This document shows positions 1 through 8,712 of a stretch of 64,000 nucleotides of DNA, piece after piece (within the stretch, counting starts at the first letter, position 1; every line of letters starts with the position of its first letter). Position numbers and translations under genes: made by a program. The notes under the pieces were generated by a model that searched no databases, was not told where the DNA came from, and worked only from the letters and a program-made list of their open reading frames with translations. This DNA is from Synechococcales cyanobacterium C42_A2020_086 (GTDB lineage: Bacteria; Cyanobacteriota; Cyanobacteriia; Elainellales; Elainellaceae). The stretch covers positions 1 through 64,000 of the forward strand of contig JACYLU010000038.1 in assembly GCA_015272325.1 (NCBI GenBank), read 5' to 3'.

Positions 1-60
1 CTGAAATTTACCATGCCTCTCCCGCTCGCAACCCCTCTTTCATGCAACAACGCCTATTCA

Positions 61-95
61 GTCTATAAAAAAACTTGAGTCTATAAAAAACTTGA
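61..95. repeat. 17-18 bp tandem direct repeat upstream of the permease gene
   Basis: Two adjacent copies of GTCTATAAAAAA(A)CTTGA, at 61-78 and 79-95, differ by one A. They sit about 80 bp before the permease start and may overlap its promoter. This is one of many locus-private tandem duplications in the spacers of this window. Confidence 0.85.
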
Positions 96-177
96 CTTCG
101 CTACCCTACGCCCCTTGACCGCTGACGGGATCTCGCTTCAGGATAAGAGAGATTTACATTTTTTAACTTTACTGTTC

Positions 178-2808
178 ATGTCTGCCTCTTCTATGTCTGT
201 TCCTGTCGCTGCCTCCACTCGGTCTGCGGCTGTTCCTGCGGATGAAGTATCGAATCGGCCGCTATGGCGACTAGCGTGGCAGCGAATCCGACAGCGCCCA
301 GTTCAATACCTACTATGCATTCTAGGCATAGCCCTAGGAGTAGCGATGATGGTGTCAATTGATCTGGCGAATGGCTCGGCACAGCGAGCGTTTGCCCTAT
401 CAACAGATGCTATTACCGGACGCACGACGCACCGAGTTGTGGCGGTGGCACCCATAGGAGTCGAGGAAACGGTGTATAGTGAATTGCGGCGATCGCTGAA
501 TCACATTCCGGCATCACCTGTTGTGGAGGGCTATGCGCTGGTCGAGGAACTGGGGGCGCAGCCGCTGCGGTTAGTAGGGCTGGATCTCTTCGCAGAATCA
601 CCGTTCCGCAGCTATTTTGGCGAGGTGGAGAGTCGCGGCACGGGGTTTGTGCAGTTTTTGACGGAACCCAATACACTGGTACTGTCGCAGGAGTTGGCGG
701 AGCAGTACGGCCTGACGCTGGGACAGACGCTGCATCTTGATATTGCTGGGCAGCACCCCACGGCGCGATTGGTAGGACTGTTAGCGTCGGACGACCGCAC
801 AAATCGCCGGGCACTAAGCAACCTGATGTTCGCCGATATCGCTACAGCGCAGGAACTGCTGGGGCAGGAGGGGTTTCTCAGCCAAATTGATTTGATTGTC
901 GAGAATCCGGCGGACGTGGCTGCCCTTGAGTCGAACTTACCTCCTGGACTCAAGCTGGAAACGGCGGAGGCGCAGAAAAACGCGGTGCAGCAGATGACGG
1001 CGGCCTTTGAGCTGAATCTGACAGCGCTGAGTTTGCTGGCGCTGGTAGTTGGCATGTTTTTGATCTACAACACCGTTACCTTTAGCGTGATTCAGCGGCG
1101 GCCGCTGTTTGGAGTATTGCGCTGCTTAGGCGTGACGCAAGGGCAGCTCTTCACGCTGATTTTAGGCGAGGCAGCCATCTTCAGCGTCATCGGGTCGATC
1201 CTGGGTGTGGGTCTCGGGATTGTCTTGGGTCGCAGCATTGTCGGGCTGATTACGCAGACAATCAATGACTTTTATTTTGTGGTGAACGTGCAGCAGGTGA
1301 CGCTGTCGCAGTTCACGATTGTCAAGGGCTTGGTGATTGGCATTGCTTCGGCACTGTTTGCTTCGGCACTGCCGGCACTCGAGGCGATGAACACTGCGCC
1401 AACTTTGATTTTGCAGCGCTCTACTCTAGAGAGCCGGGTGCTGACGCTGCTGCCAAGGCTGGTGCTGGCGTGGCTGGTGCTAACCGGAGTCGGAATTTTG
1501 CTGCTACGCTGGCCACAGGCGGGGTTGGTGGCGGCCTTTGCCGGACTGTTTGCCGTGCTGCTGGGCGCGGCTCTGCTGACACCGCCGTTGATTGCGCTGC
1601 TGCTGCGAGGTCTAGCTCCAGTCACTGAACGGATGCTGGGGGTGCTGGGACGCTTGGCTCCCCGGGATATTTTGCGGTCCCTCAGCCGTACATCGGTGGC
1701 GGTGGCAGCACTAATGGTGGCGGTCTCAGTGATTGTCGGCGTGTCGGTGATGGTTGGCTCGTTCCGAGGCACGGTAGTGAGCTGGCTCGATCAAACGCTA
1801 CAGGCGGACATTTACGTGTCGCCACCAACCACCACGGCGAATCGAGTGATCGGCAAGCTCGATCCGCAGATTGTGGCAGCACTACGAACTTGGGACGGCA
1901 TCGAACGGGTGGTCGGCTACAACGATGCGGAAGTGCAGGTGGTGGAGTTTCAGCGGCAGGCAAAGCTGATTTCAGCCGAGGGGGATGTCTCCCAAGGCAA
2001 GCGCCCCTATGCCTGGATTCGCCCGGACCTGAAGCCAGACCCATGGCGGGCCCTGGATGCGGGCGATGGGGTGATTATTTCGGAAGCGCTGATTCTGCGC
2101 GATAATCTGCCCGAACCTCCCCAAACAATCACGCTGGAAACGCCGGAGGGCAATCGCACGTTTCCTGTCCTAGCGGTGTTCTATGACTACTCTTCGGATC
2201 GCGGCACGGTAATTATCGACAATGACCTCTACGAACGCCTCTGGCACGATGATCGCGTCGCGTCGCTGGGGCTATTTGTGCAGCCGGGACGGGATGTAGA
2301 AGCAATCGTAGCGGAGATTCGGCAGCAGTTTCGGGGACGACAGGATCTGCTGGTGCAATCGAACCGCTCGCTGCGGGAAGACTCGCTGATTATTTTCGAC
2401 CGCACGTTTGCCATCACGAATGCTCTGCGGCTGCTGGCGGTAGTCGTCGCCTTTATTGGCGTTCTCAGTACGCTGATGAGTTTGCAGCTCGAACGCACCC
2501 GCGAACTCGGCATTCTGCGAGCAACCGGCATGACACCACGCCAACTCACAGCGTTGACCTTACTGGAAACCGGACTCATGGGTACGCTAGCCGGCATTTT
2601 TGCGATGCCGTTGGGGTATGCGTTGGCGTGGATCCTCATTTATGTCATTAACGTTCGCTCTTTTGGTTGGACGCTGCAAATGGTGTTGGAAGGCAAATAT
2701 TTTTGGCAGGCATTTCTGGTGGCAGTCGTTGCGGCATTGCTAGCAGGGATCTATCCGGCATGGCGATTGGGACGTCTCAATATTGCCACCTCTATTCGTC
2801 AAGAGTAA
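178..2808 (+). CDS. FtsX/MacB-type ABC transporter permease
   Basis: Long permease of about 876 residues for a macrolide-exporter/LolCE-like (type VII) ABC system. An N-terminal membrane helix at about 43-64 is followed by a large extracytoplasmic domain, then three helices. The layout repeats from about residue 500 (helix, second external domain, three terminal helices), giving two FtsX units. Such permeases do not move substrates through the membrane; they couple a cytoplasmic ATPase to extracytoplasmic work such as lipoprotein or lipid handling. No ATPase gene is visible; it may lie before the window. The lipocalin-like gene follows 119 bp downstream on the same strand. The frame stays open back to a TTG at 115, but ATG at 178 or 193 is more likely; no Shine-Dalgarno sequence decides the start. 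Confidence 0.85.
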   Translation: MSASSMSVPVAASTRSAAVPADEVSNRPLWRLAWQRIRQRPVQYLLCILGIALGVAMMVSIDLANGSAQRAFALSTDAITGRTTHRVVAVAPIGVEETVYSELRRSLNHIPASPVVEGYALVEELGAQPLRLVGLDLFAESPFRSYFGEVESRGTGFVQFLTEPNTLVLSQELAEQYGLTLGQTLHLDIAGQHPTARLVGLLASDDRTNRRALSNLMFADIATAQELLGQEGFLSQIDLIVENPADVAALESNLPPGLKLETAEAQKNAVQQMTAAFELNLTALSLLALVVGMFLIYNTVTFSVIQRRPLFGVLRCLGVTQGQLFTLILGEAAIFSVIGSILGVGLGIVLGRSIVGLITQTINDFYFVVNVQQVTLSQFTIVKGLVIGIASALFASALPALEAMNTAPTLILQRSTLESRVLTLLPRLVLAWLVLTGVGILLLRWPQAGLVAAFAGLFAVLLGAALLTPPLIALLLRGLAPVTERMLGVLGRLAPRDILRSLSRTSVAVAALMVAVSVIVGVSVMVGSFRGTVVSWLDQTLQADIYVSPPTTTANRVIGKLDPQIVAALRTWDGIERVVGYNDAEVQVVEFQRQAKLISAEGDVSQGKRPYAWIRPDLKPDPWRALDAGDGVIISEALILRDNLPEPPQTITLETPEGNRTFPVLAVFYDYSSDRGTVIIDNDLYERLWHDDRVASLGLFVQPGRDVEAIVAEIRQQFRGRQDLLVQSNRSLREDSLIIFDRTFAITNALRLLAVVVAFIGVLSTLMSLQLERTRELGILRATGMTPRQLTALTLLETGLMGTLAGIFAMPLGYALAWILIYVINVRSFGWTLQMVLEGKYFWQAFLVAVVAALLAGIYPAWRLGRLNIATSIRQE

Positions 2809-2927
2809 TCTCAGCTTTGTTTCACAGATACACCTTCCCATACAGGTTGGCATCTTTCAACTTGATTCCAAACCGGGAAGCAGCAAATCATAAAGCGTTG
2901 ACTTCCTCACTTAAGTTTTTTATTTTT

Positions 2928-4133
2928 ATGGTTAAAAACTCATTCCGAACAACCCATCCTCGGCTGATTAGCGGATTGATGGCAGCCGTGATCGCCCTTT
3001 GCCTATGGCTGGGCTTTACCCCAACGGCAATCGCCAGCACACAGCTCACTTGGCTAGACACCGTACCAACAGATACCAGCGGCTTTCGCAAGGCGACTAC
3101 TCCTCGAACCTGGCAGTTTCCGACGGATTTTGGCCCCCATGAAGACTACCAAACCGAGTGGTGGTACTACACTGGCAACTTAGCAACCGCTGACGGCAGA
3201 CCCTTTGGGTTTCAGCTCACCTTCTTTCGGCAGGCGCTGATGCCGGCGGCTCAAACCGTCTCGACCGCATCCCAGTGGCGCAGCAATCAAATTTACTCGG
3301 CTCACTTTACAATCAGCGACATTGCGCCGCAGCAGTTCTATGTGGACGAGCGCTTTAGCCGAGGCACGCTGGGTCTTGCCGGTGCTCAATCATCACCGTA
3401 TCACGTGTGGCTAGAGAACTGGTCGGCAACGGAAGTGGTGCCCGGACAGGTGCGGTTACAGGCAGCAACAGAGGAAGTAGCGCTCGATCTGCTGGTGAAT
3501 TCAACGCCGCCAGTCTTGCAGGGCAATCGCGGTTTGAGCATTAAAGGAGCGGAGCCAGGCAATGCCTCTTACTACTATTCGCTAGTGCAGCAGCCGACCC
3601 AGGGTACCGTGCGAATCAAGGACCAGTCCTACACCGTATCGGGGTTGACCTGGAAAGACCACGAGTATTCTACGAGTTCCCTCAGTCCTGGCACCGTGGG
3701 TTGGGACTGGTTCTCGATGCAGTTCGATAATGGCTCGGCTCTCATGCTGTATCTGCTGCGCCACGAGGACGGCGGCATTGAAGACACCTCTGCGGGGACG
3801 TTTATTTCTGCTTCCGGCGACACCACGCCTCTGAGCTGCCGTGACTGGCAGGTTCAGGTTGTAGATACCTGGACGAGTCCCCACGGTGCGACCTATCCCG
3901 CTGAGTGGCAGATTGCAATTCCCAAGCTCGACTTGGCGCTGCATGGTCGCCCGCTGATGCCGAACCAAGAGCTGAATACCGCTACGGCAACCTACTGGGA
4001 AGGCGCGGTAGCCTTTGAGGGGCAGCAGCAAAACCAGCCGCTAACTGGCAAGGGTTACGTAGAGCTGACCGGCTATGCCGATCGTCTGGATGCCCTGCTA
4101 TCGGCGCGTACAGCTCAAGCCTCATCTCGGTAG
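2928..4133 (+). CDS. Secreted lipocalin-like (CrtC/AttH family) protein
   Basis: 401 residues, with an N-terminal signal/anchor (hydrophobic at about 14-32, AIAS-T cleavage-like). The fold family includes carotenoid 1,2-hydratase and AttH. Typical motifs are FGPHEDYQTEWWYYTGNL near residue 65, FGFQLTFFRQAL, and later LTWKDHEYSTS and GWDWFSMQFDNG. AttH-type proteins are often encoded next to FtsX-type permeases, as here, so a lipid- or lipoprotein-related role at the cell envelope is more likely than carotenoid hydration; this is inference. The open frame extends upstream into the permease gene, but the ATG at 2928 is the only start that puts the signal peptide at the N-terminus. Confidence 0.8.
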   Translation: MVKNSFRTTHPRLISGLMAAVIALCLWLGFTPTAIASTQLTWLDTVPTDTSGFRKATTPRTWQFPTDFGPHEDYQTEWWYYTGNLATADGRPFGFQLTFFRQALMPAAQTVSTASQWRSNQIYSAHFTISDIAPQQFYVDERFSRGTLGLAGAQSSPYHVWLENWSATEVVPGQVRLQAATEEVALDLLVNSTPPVLQGNRGLSIKGAEPGNASYYYSLVQQPTQGTVRIKDQSYTVSGLTWKDHEYSTSSLSPGTVGWDWFSMQFDNGSALMLYLLRHEDGGIEDTSAGTFISASGDTTPLSCRDWQVQVVDTWTSPHGATYPAEWQIAIPKLDLALHGRPLMPNQELNTATATYWEGAVAFEGQQQNQPLTGKGYVELTGYADRLDALLSARTAQASSR

Positions 4134-4184
4134 AAAGCCGTAAACCCTGGGAATAAAAATCTTCCGTTGCTGCCCTAAGACTTC

Positions 4185-5372
4185 CTATATCTGTACCGCG
4201 TCCGCAAAGCGGATCTTGAGGTAATCTTCCTCCATCTTGGCCCCAGCCGGCTGGAGAGCTGCCAGAGCCTGCGGCAATACCAGATTGCGACGATGATTGC
4301 CAATGCGGATATTCAGCTCATCGCCACTTTTGCTCAGCTCAATTTTGTTCTTAGGAATTCCTGGTAAGTACACCTCTAGGCTGTACTGATTTTGCTCTTG
4401 CACCACCCGCAGCGTTGTTTCTTTGTAGTACACCTGGGTGGGATCTTCGTCGCGGTAGAGCGTCTCTTTGAGGCGATCCAGGGCTGCCAAGCCGCATAGC
4501 TCCTCAGAATAGAGCGGCACTTCCTTGACCGGCAGCGGTTGGAAATTATCGTGAATTTCCTGACGATACTGCTGCTGATTTTCTTTCCAGCGTTGAAAGA
4601 ATGGATCGGCAACCTGATCGGGAATGATGCGATTGGCCACCACCAAATCAGTTGCGACATTGTACAAGCTGAGGTAGGCATGGGCCCGCAGGGATTCTTT
4701 GATCACCATCTTTTCCGGGTTCGTCACCAGCCGCACCGAGGTTTGAGTGTTGTCGGTCAGCACCTTTTCCAGCGCTTCGATCTGCTCATAGAACTCGTAG
4801 GGGGCATCCATCACCTGTTTATCTGGCAGCGAGAAGCCGGCGATCGGGCGAAACAGTGGCTCCACAATTGGACGGAGGGCCGCCGATACTGCCTGCAACG
4901 GCTTATAGAAGCGCCGCATGTACCAGCCTGCGACTTCCGGCAGACTCAGCAGCCGAAGGGCCGTTCCGGTAGGAGCTGAGTCAATAATTAGCACATCAAA
5001 CTCGCCTTCGTCGTAATGGCGCTTCATCCGTACTAGGCTAAAAATCTCGTCCATGCCAGGCAGGATTGCCAACTCCTCCGCTTCGACCCCTTCCAGTCCG
5101 CGAGCTTGCAGCACCTGGGTGATATAGCGCTTCACAGCACCCCAGTTTCCCTCTAGCTCCATCAGGGCATCCAGTTCTGCTCCCCAGAGGTTCGGCCGCA
5201 CGTGGCGCGGCGCATGTTCTAGCTCCATATCGAAGCTGTCTGCCAGCGAGTGAGCCGGATCGGTACTCAGCACCAGCGTTTTGTAGCCTAATTCTGCACA
5301 GCGCAACCCTGTAGCCGCTGCTACTGATGTTTTGCCAACTCCTCCCTTACCGGTCATCAAAATCACACGCAT
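4185..5372 (-). CDS. ArsA/Get3-family ATPase with C-terminal Hsp20-like domain
   Basis: 395 residues. The deviant Walker A motif [13 protein letters not shown] begins at about residue 8, and switch-like [14 protein letters not shown] follows near residue 35; both are diagnostic of the ArsA/TRC40 family. The last ~80 residues ([26 protein letters not shown]) form an alpha-crystallin-like domain, as in the ArsA_HSP20 architecture. The cysteines that bind metalloids in true ArsA are not apparent, so arsenite transport is unlikely. A soluble ATPase acting in membrane-protein targeting or chaperoning fits better, but the function in cyanobacteria is not settled. It converges on the lipocalin-like gene, which ends 51 bp away. 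Confidence 0.85.
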   Translation of the reverse strand: MRVILMTGKGGVGKTSVAAATGLRCAELGYKTLVLSTDPAHSLADSFDMELEHAPRHVRPNLWGAELDALMELEGNWGAVKRYITQVLQARGLEGVEAEELAILPGMDEIFSLVRMKRHYDEGEFDVLIIDSAPTGTALRLLSLPEVAGWYMRRFYKPLQAVSAALRPIVEPLFRPIAGFSLPDKQVMDAPYEFYEQIEALEKVLTDNTQTSVRLVTNPEKMVIKESLRAHAYLSLYNVATDLVVANRIIPDQVADPFFQRWKENQQQYRQEIHDNFQPLPVKEVPLYSEELCGLAALDRLKETLYRDEDPTQVYYKETTLRVVQEQNQYSLEVYLPGIPKNKIELSKSGDELNIRIGNHRRNLVLPQALAALQPAGAKMEEDYLKIRFADAVQI

Positions 5373-5468
5373 GGATGGTCAACCCTACCTGAATGAAGCT
5401 TTATATTCCTTTACCTACTGTAATCGGTTTTTCAGCAAGGAATGGCATCGGCAGGAGTACAGTTTCCT

Positions 5469-5858
5469 CTACTGCCGCGGTTGCCTTTGAAAATGTTGCT
5501 TCAGTACATCCAGGCGAGAGCAATGCCAGTAGTCGATGTGGGAAATAATTAGCCCATCGTCATTGAGCTGCAGCTCGCTCCAGCCGGGAATCGCAATCCG
5601 CGGTTGCCATGGCAGAGGCGTCACCCAGTGCAGGGTCCAGTCGCTGCGAATCGAATTACCGTGGCGTTGGAGCTGGTGCAGATCCAGCCGCGGCTCCCGA
5701 AACCAAGTCTCGATGAATTGAATCATCGTGTGATATCGCTCGCGCCCGCGAAACTCATTCATTGGGTCTTTAAAGTACACGTCCTCAGCATAGAGGTCAT
5801 AGGACTGGTTCTTGGGAAAGGTAGCGTAGTCTGCCCGCAGCCTGTCTAGGATATCCAT
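5469..5858 (-). CDS. DUF2358 protein (SnoaL/NTF2-like fold)
   Basis: About 129 residues starting at MDILDRLRADY. The family pattern YAEDVYFKDPMNEFRGRERY is followed by W-rich strands (SDWTLHWVTPLPWQPRIAIPGWSEL) and a terminal ISHIDYWHCSRLDVLKQHF. DUF2358 proteins are small cyanobacterial and plastid proteins of the NTF2-like superfamily with no established reaction. The frame extends to an ATG at 5957, but that adds 33 residues encoded partly by a 9-bp tandem repeat (VNK-VNM-VNI-ANM), so the start at 5858, at the repeat edge, is preferred. An ATG at 5876 within the repeat is another option. Confidence 0.75.
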   Translation of the reverse strand: MDILDRLRADYATFPKNQSYDLYAEDVYFKDPMNEFRGRERYHTMIQFIETWFREPRLDLHQLQRHGNSIRSDWTLHWVTPLPWQPRIAIPGWSELQLNDDGLIISHIDYWHCSRLDVLKQHFQRQPRQ

Positions 5859-5892
5859 ATTGGCTATATTGACCATATTGACTTTATTGACT
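5857..5892. repeat. Four tandem 9-bp repeats at the DUF2358 start
   Basis: The units ATATTGGCT, ATATTGACC, ATATTGACT and TTATTGACT run head to tail at 5857, 5866, 5875 and 5884. They overlap the proposed start codon of the DUF2358 gene. The period is a multiple of three, so copy-number change would keep the frame but add or remove in-frame start codons. Confidence 0.85.
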
Positions 5893-6215
5893 TTTAGTGG
5901 CGCTTTAGTGACTTTAAGATCGTGCGTGAAAATATCTGAAATGAACTGGAGAGCCACTCCCCTTGCACTCTACCAGGAACAGCCTGAGCATTGGAGTAGC
6001 GTCTGCTGTTGCTGTTGCCATTTGTCCATCTCTGCCGACGATCTGCATCTTTCTCCATCGGTGCTTTAGGGGCATGAGCCGAGTGCCCCTATTTCCCAGC
6101 CTTCTGTCTCAAAGGAGGTTCTCAGCCAACCGGTTTCTGCTGAAAGACTGATTTCTACTCCAGCGATTCAGTAAACGCTTTAGTCTAGAGAGTAAACCAA
6201 ACTGGGAGAGGAATT
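5893..6215. other. Divergent spacer with a perfect 7-bp hairpin
   Basis: Spacer between the DUF2358 gene (minus) and the DUF3146 gene (plus). It holds a perfect inverted repeat, AGGGGCA at 6068-6074 and TGCCCCT at 6084-6090, with a 9-nt loop. This could be a terminator or an operator; no long T-run follows. A strong AAGGAGG at about 6113 has no start codon at proper distance. No gene is apparent. Confidence 0.45.
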
Positions 6216-6476
6216 GTGAGTAAGCGTCTGCCGCAAACTACGGCTTATGTCCGAATTACCCACCAGTCCTGGCAGCAGGGCAAGATTGAAGGAGAAGTGC
6301 GAGCCAGCGAGTTTGAATGGCAGTTTCAGTGGCGCTTCCGTCACGGAGAACTGTGTGTGGAACCCTCCCTCGGACGGGCGCTCATCAAAGAACCCCTGAC
6401 GCGATTTCTGGAACAGTCTGATTATCAGTTAGAACCAGGTGGAGACTACTGCTTCACCATTCGAGCTGATATTTAA
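6216..6476 (+). CDS. DUF3146 family protein
   Basis: 86 residues starting at GTG, with GGGAGAGGA (6204-6212) just upstream as ribosome-binding site. The sequence runs TTAYVRITHQSWQQGKIEGEVRASEFEWQFQWRF and ends GGDYCFTIRADI. It matches the cyanobacteria-specific DUF3146 family, small soluble beta-rich proteins without known function. It converges on the YqgF-like gene. The 63-bp gap between them contains a degenerate 13-bp tandem repeat. Confidence 0.75.
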   Translation: MSKRLPQTTAYVRITHQSWQQGKIEGEVRASEFEWQFQWRFRHGELCVEPSLGRALIKEPLTRFLEQSDYQLEPGGDYCFTIRADI

Positions 6477-6478
6477 GG

Positions 6479-6517
6479 CTAAAGTTTAAGATCAAGATTT
6501 AAGACTAAAGTTAGCCA
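6479..6517. repeat. Three degenerate 13-bp tandem repeats between convergent genes
   Basis: CTAAAGTTTAAGA (6479-6491), TCAAGATTTAAGA (6492-6504) and CTAAAGTTAGCCA (6505-6517). The outer ends GGCTAA (6477-6482) and TTAGCC (6511-6516) are also complementary, so a weak hairpin shared by both convergent transcripts is possible. Confidence 0.6.
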
Positions 6518-6539
6518 ACGAGCGCGGTTTTTAGCTGTT

Positions 6540-6974
6540 CTAGTCAGTAAGGCGCTCCAGATACCGTTCGATTAGCAGAATAGCCACAATATCGTCAATT
6601 GGACGAGGTGGTGTTCGCATTCCCTGGGGTAGTAAGCGCATCAACCCCCGCGGCGGATACATCTGCCAATAGCGCTCGCGAGCTTGCAGCGTGCTGTAGC
6701 GCTCATCGACCAACACAATCCGCAGCGGATCGGGAAGTTCGCCGAGGCGCTGCTTCCATTCTTGGGCACTGGTTTGATTGCCCATCACCAGCATAGAAAT
6801 TGGGAAGGATTGCCGCAGGGTTTGAATTGTGGCAATCGCGTCGCCCGAGCCTACAACCTCATGGTAGTAGAGCCTGCGGTCAAGTCCCATTACGGCTAAC
6901 CCACACTTTTGACGACCCGGATCAAAGCCCAAGATAGCCGGCTGGTCAGGGGTGTCGAGGGAAGAAATGGCCAT
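6540..6974 (-). CDS. RuvX/YqgF-type RNase H-fold nuclease
   Basis: 144 residues of the YqgF (RuvC-like) fold. The first catalytic-type acidic motif is ILGFDPGRQKCGLAV (about 14-28), then VDERYSTLQARERY (about 87-100) and PIDDIVAILLIERYL near the end. All acidic positions expected of the active site are present. Family members mature the 5' end of 16S rRNA or act as Holliday-junction-resolvase-like proteins. This looks like the divergent cyanobacterial form found beside DUF3084 genes, so its substrate is less certain. The DUF3084 gene lies 173 bp upstream on the same strand. Confidence 0.8.
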   Translation of the reverse strand: MAISSLDTPDQPAILGFDPGRQKCGLAVMGLDRRLYYHEVVGSGDAIATIQTLRQSFPISMLVMGNQTSAQEWKQRLGELPDPLRIVLVDERYSTLQARERYWQMYPPRGLMRLLPQGMRTPPRPIDDIVAILLIERYLERLTD

Positions 6975-7147
6975 GGACTCTTTCTAGACGCTTGACCCTA
7001 GACTTTAGAGCATGGCGAGAGGACTGTCCAGTGTAGAAAGCGGCAGAATAGCGATGTTTTCCAGTTACAAATTCAATGCATCTGCGGCAATGTATCTACC
7101 CCAAGTGACGTTAGACAACACCAGACATACCCCAGTTCAGGACCAGC

Positions 7148-8524
7148 TCAGGATGTGCTAAACAGAACCTGCCCATCCTGCACGGCTACAAGCTGCAAAT
7201 AGGCTCCAGCAGTGTAGGCATCTTCGGCTGCCACCGCTCGAATTTCGAGCGGGCCGTTGTGCTGCTGAATGGCTTCTACAAATTGAATAATCGTCTCGCG
7301 GCGGTTGTCAGCAATTCGTACCGTGTCATCGAGAATGCCAGCCTGGCGCAGACGAAATTGAGCCGCGGCAATCAGCAGGAAAACGCGCTCTCCAATCATC
7401 TGGCTACTCATCGTGGTTGGGTTGACGGTCGTTGTAGCCATGATTTCGCCTTGCCGGAAGATGATTTCATTTGGCGCTGCGGTTGCAATCACATCAATGC
7501 AGGCTTCCCCTGCCAAAACACAGGGTTCGCCCACCACGTAATTCCCCGCAGAAATGACCCGCACCACATAGTCGCTGCCATCCGAAATTTGGTTTGCTAA
7601 CTGCTCAACCTCGGCATTCGTGATCCGAATCACTTGGCGCTCCACCTTGGTTGTGCCCGGTTGGATAATCTGGGCAACTAGCTGATTGGCTCGCTGCAGA
7701 AGTTCACCAACGGCTTTGGGGGCGGCACTAGGGACATCCACCCGCACCACACCCCACGCCAAAGTCTGGTTGCGGAATAGGGTCACATTGCCTCGCCGCA
7801 AATCTTCAAACTCCCGCTCCAGAGTTTGCTTTTGATCGGTCAGAAACGCGATCTGGCTTTCCAGCTCTTGCAGTTGATTTTCCCGTTGGGCAATGGCCCG
7901 ATCACGGTCCGCAATTTCCTGATCGCGTTGGGCAATCTGCTGGCGCACCTGATCGCGCTGGCGAATTAGCTCCTGGCGATCGCGTTGTAGTTGCTGAATT
8001 TCATTGCGCAGGCTGGCAGCTTGCCCGGTCACCATACTCAACAGCGCCTGAGCCTGCTCAAACTTAGCTTGACTCTGATTCAACCGCTCCTGGGTCGATC
8101 TCAGCTGTGCTTGAGTGCGTGTCTGCTGCTCTATAGCAGTCTGTAGCGAGCGGTTAATTTGCTCAAGCTGACGTTGGGCTTGGTTTTGCTGGCGGCGGGC
8201 ATTGCGTAGGCGCCCTTCGATGCGCTCTTTTTCTTTCGTCGCTTGGTCGAGTTCTTCTCGGGTTTGTCGCAGGTCATCCTGGATGTTTTCTAGCTCAAAG
8301 ACGCCGGTGCGCAGTTGGTCGCTCACAGCAAACAGCAGTGCAAACGTTGATGCGGAGACGATCACGCCGGTCAGGATCGTGATCAAAGTGGCAGTTTGGC
8401 GGGGACGCAGGTTAAACAGGGTCAGCCGGGCTTTGCCCACACGCATCCCTAGGCGATCGCCCACCGTTGCAATCACCCCACCCAACACTAAAACTGCTGC
8501 AATCAAGACCAGCCCTGTGGTCAT
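7148..8524 (-). CDS. DUF3084 membrane-anchored coiled-coil protein
   Basis: 458 residues. Two N-terminal membrane helices (about 4-24 and 47-68) enclose the loop KARLTLFNLRPRQTAT, typical of DUF3084. A long charged coiled coil follows at about 75-245 (Q/E/R-rich, such as QIAQRDQEIADRDRAIAQRENQ). The C-terminal ~200 residues are a mixed alpha/beta domain containing NPTTMSSQMIGERVFLLIAAAQFRLRQAGI. The family is nearly confined to cyanobacteria and its function is unknown; the layout suggests an inner-membrane structural or tethering role. It probably shares a transcript with the downstream YqgF-like gene. Confidence 0.85.
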   Translation of the reverse strand: MTTGLVLIAAVLVLGGVIATVGDRLGMRVGKARLTLFNLRPRQTATLITILTGVIVSASTFALLFAVSDQLRTGVFELENIQDDLRQTREELDQATKEKERIEGRLRNARRQQNQAQRQLEQINRSLQTAIEQQTRTQAQLRSTQERLNQSQAKFEQAQALLSMVTGQAASLRNEIQQLQRDRQELIRQRDQVRQQIAQRDQEIADRDRAIAQRENQLQELESQIAFLTDQKQTLEREFEDLRRGNVTLFRNQTLAWGVVRVDVPSAAPKAVGELLQRANQLVAQIIQPGTTKVERQVIRITNAEVEQLANQISDGSDYVVRVISAGNYVVGEPCVLAGEACIDVIATAAPNEIIFRQGEIMATTTVNPTTMSSQMIGERVFLLIAAAQFRLRQAGILDDTVRIADNRRETIIQFVEAIQQHNGPLEIRAVAAEDAYTAGAYLQLVAVQDGQVLFSTS

Positions 8525-8712
8525 TGCTTTTTACAACATGGTTCAAATCCAGCCTACTGTATTCTGAACGAGGACGGTGATTCTAGCCACTGAGCTTCAG
8601 AATTACCTTATTGGTCCTAGGAGACGGTAGAATTTTGCCTGCTCGGGGTTGAGAAGGCTCAACCGTTGGCTCTGTTGTTTGCCTAGCTGTTTGCTCAGCT
8701 GTTGAGGATCCT

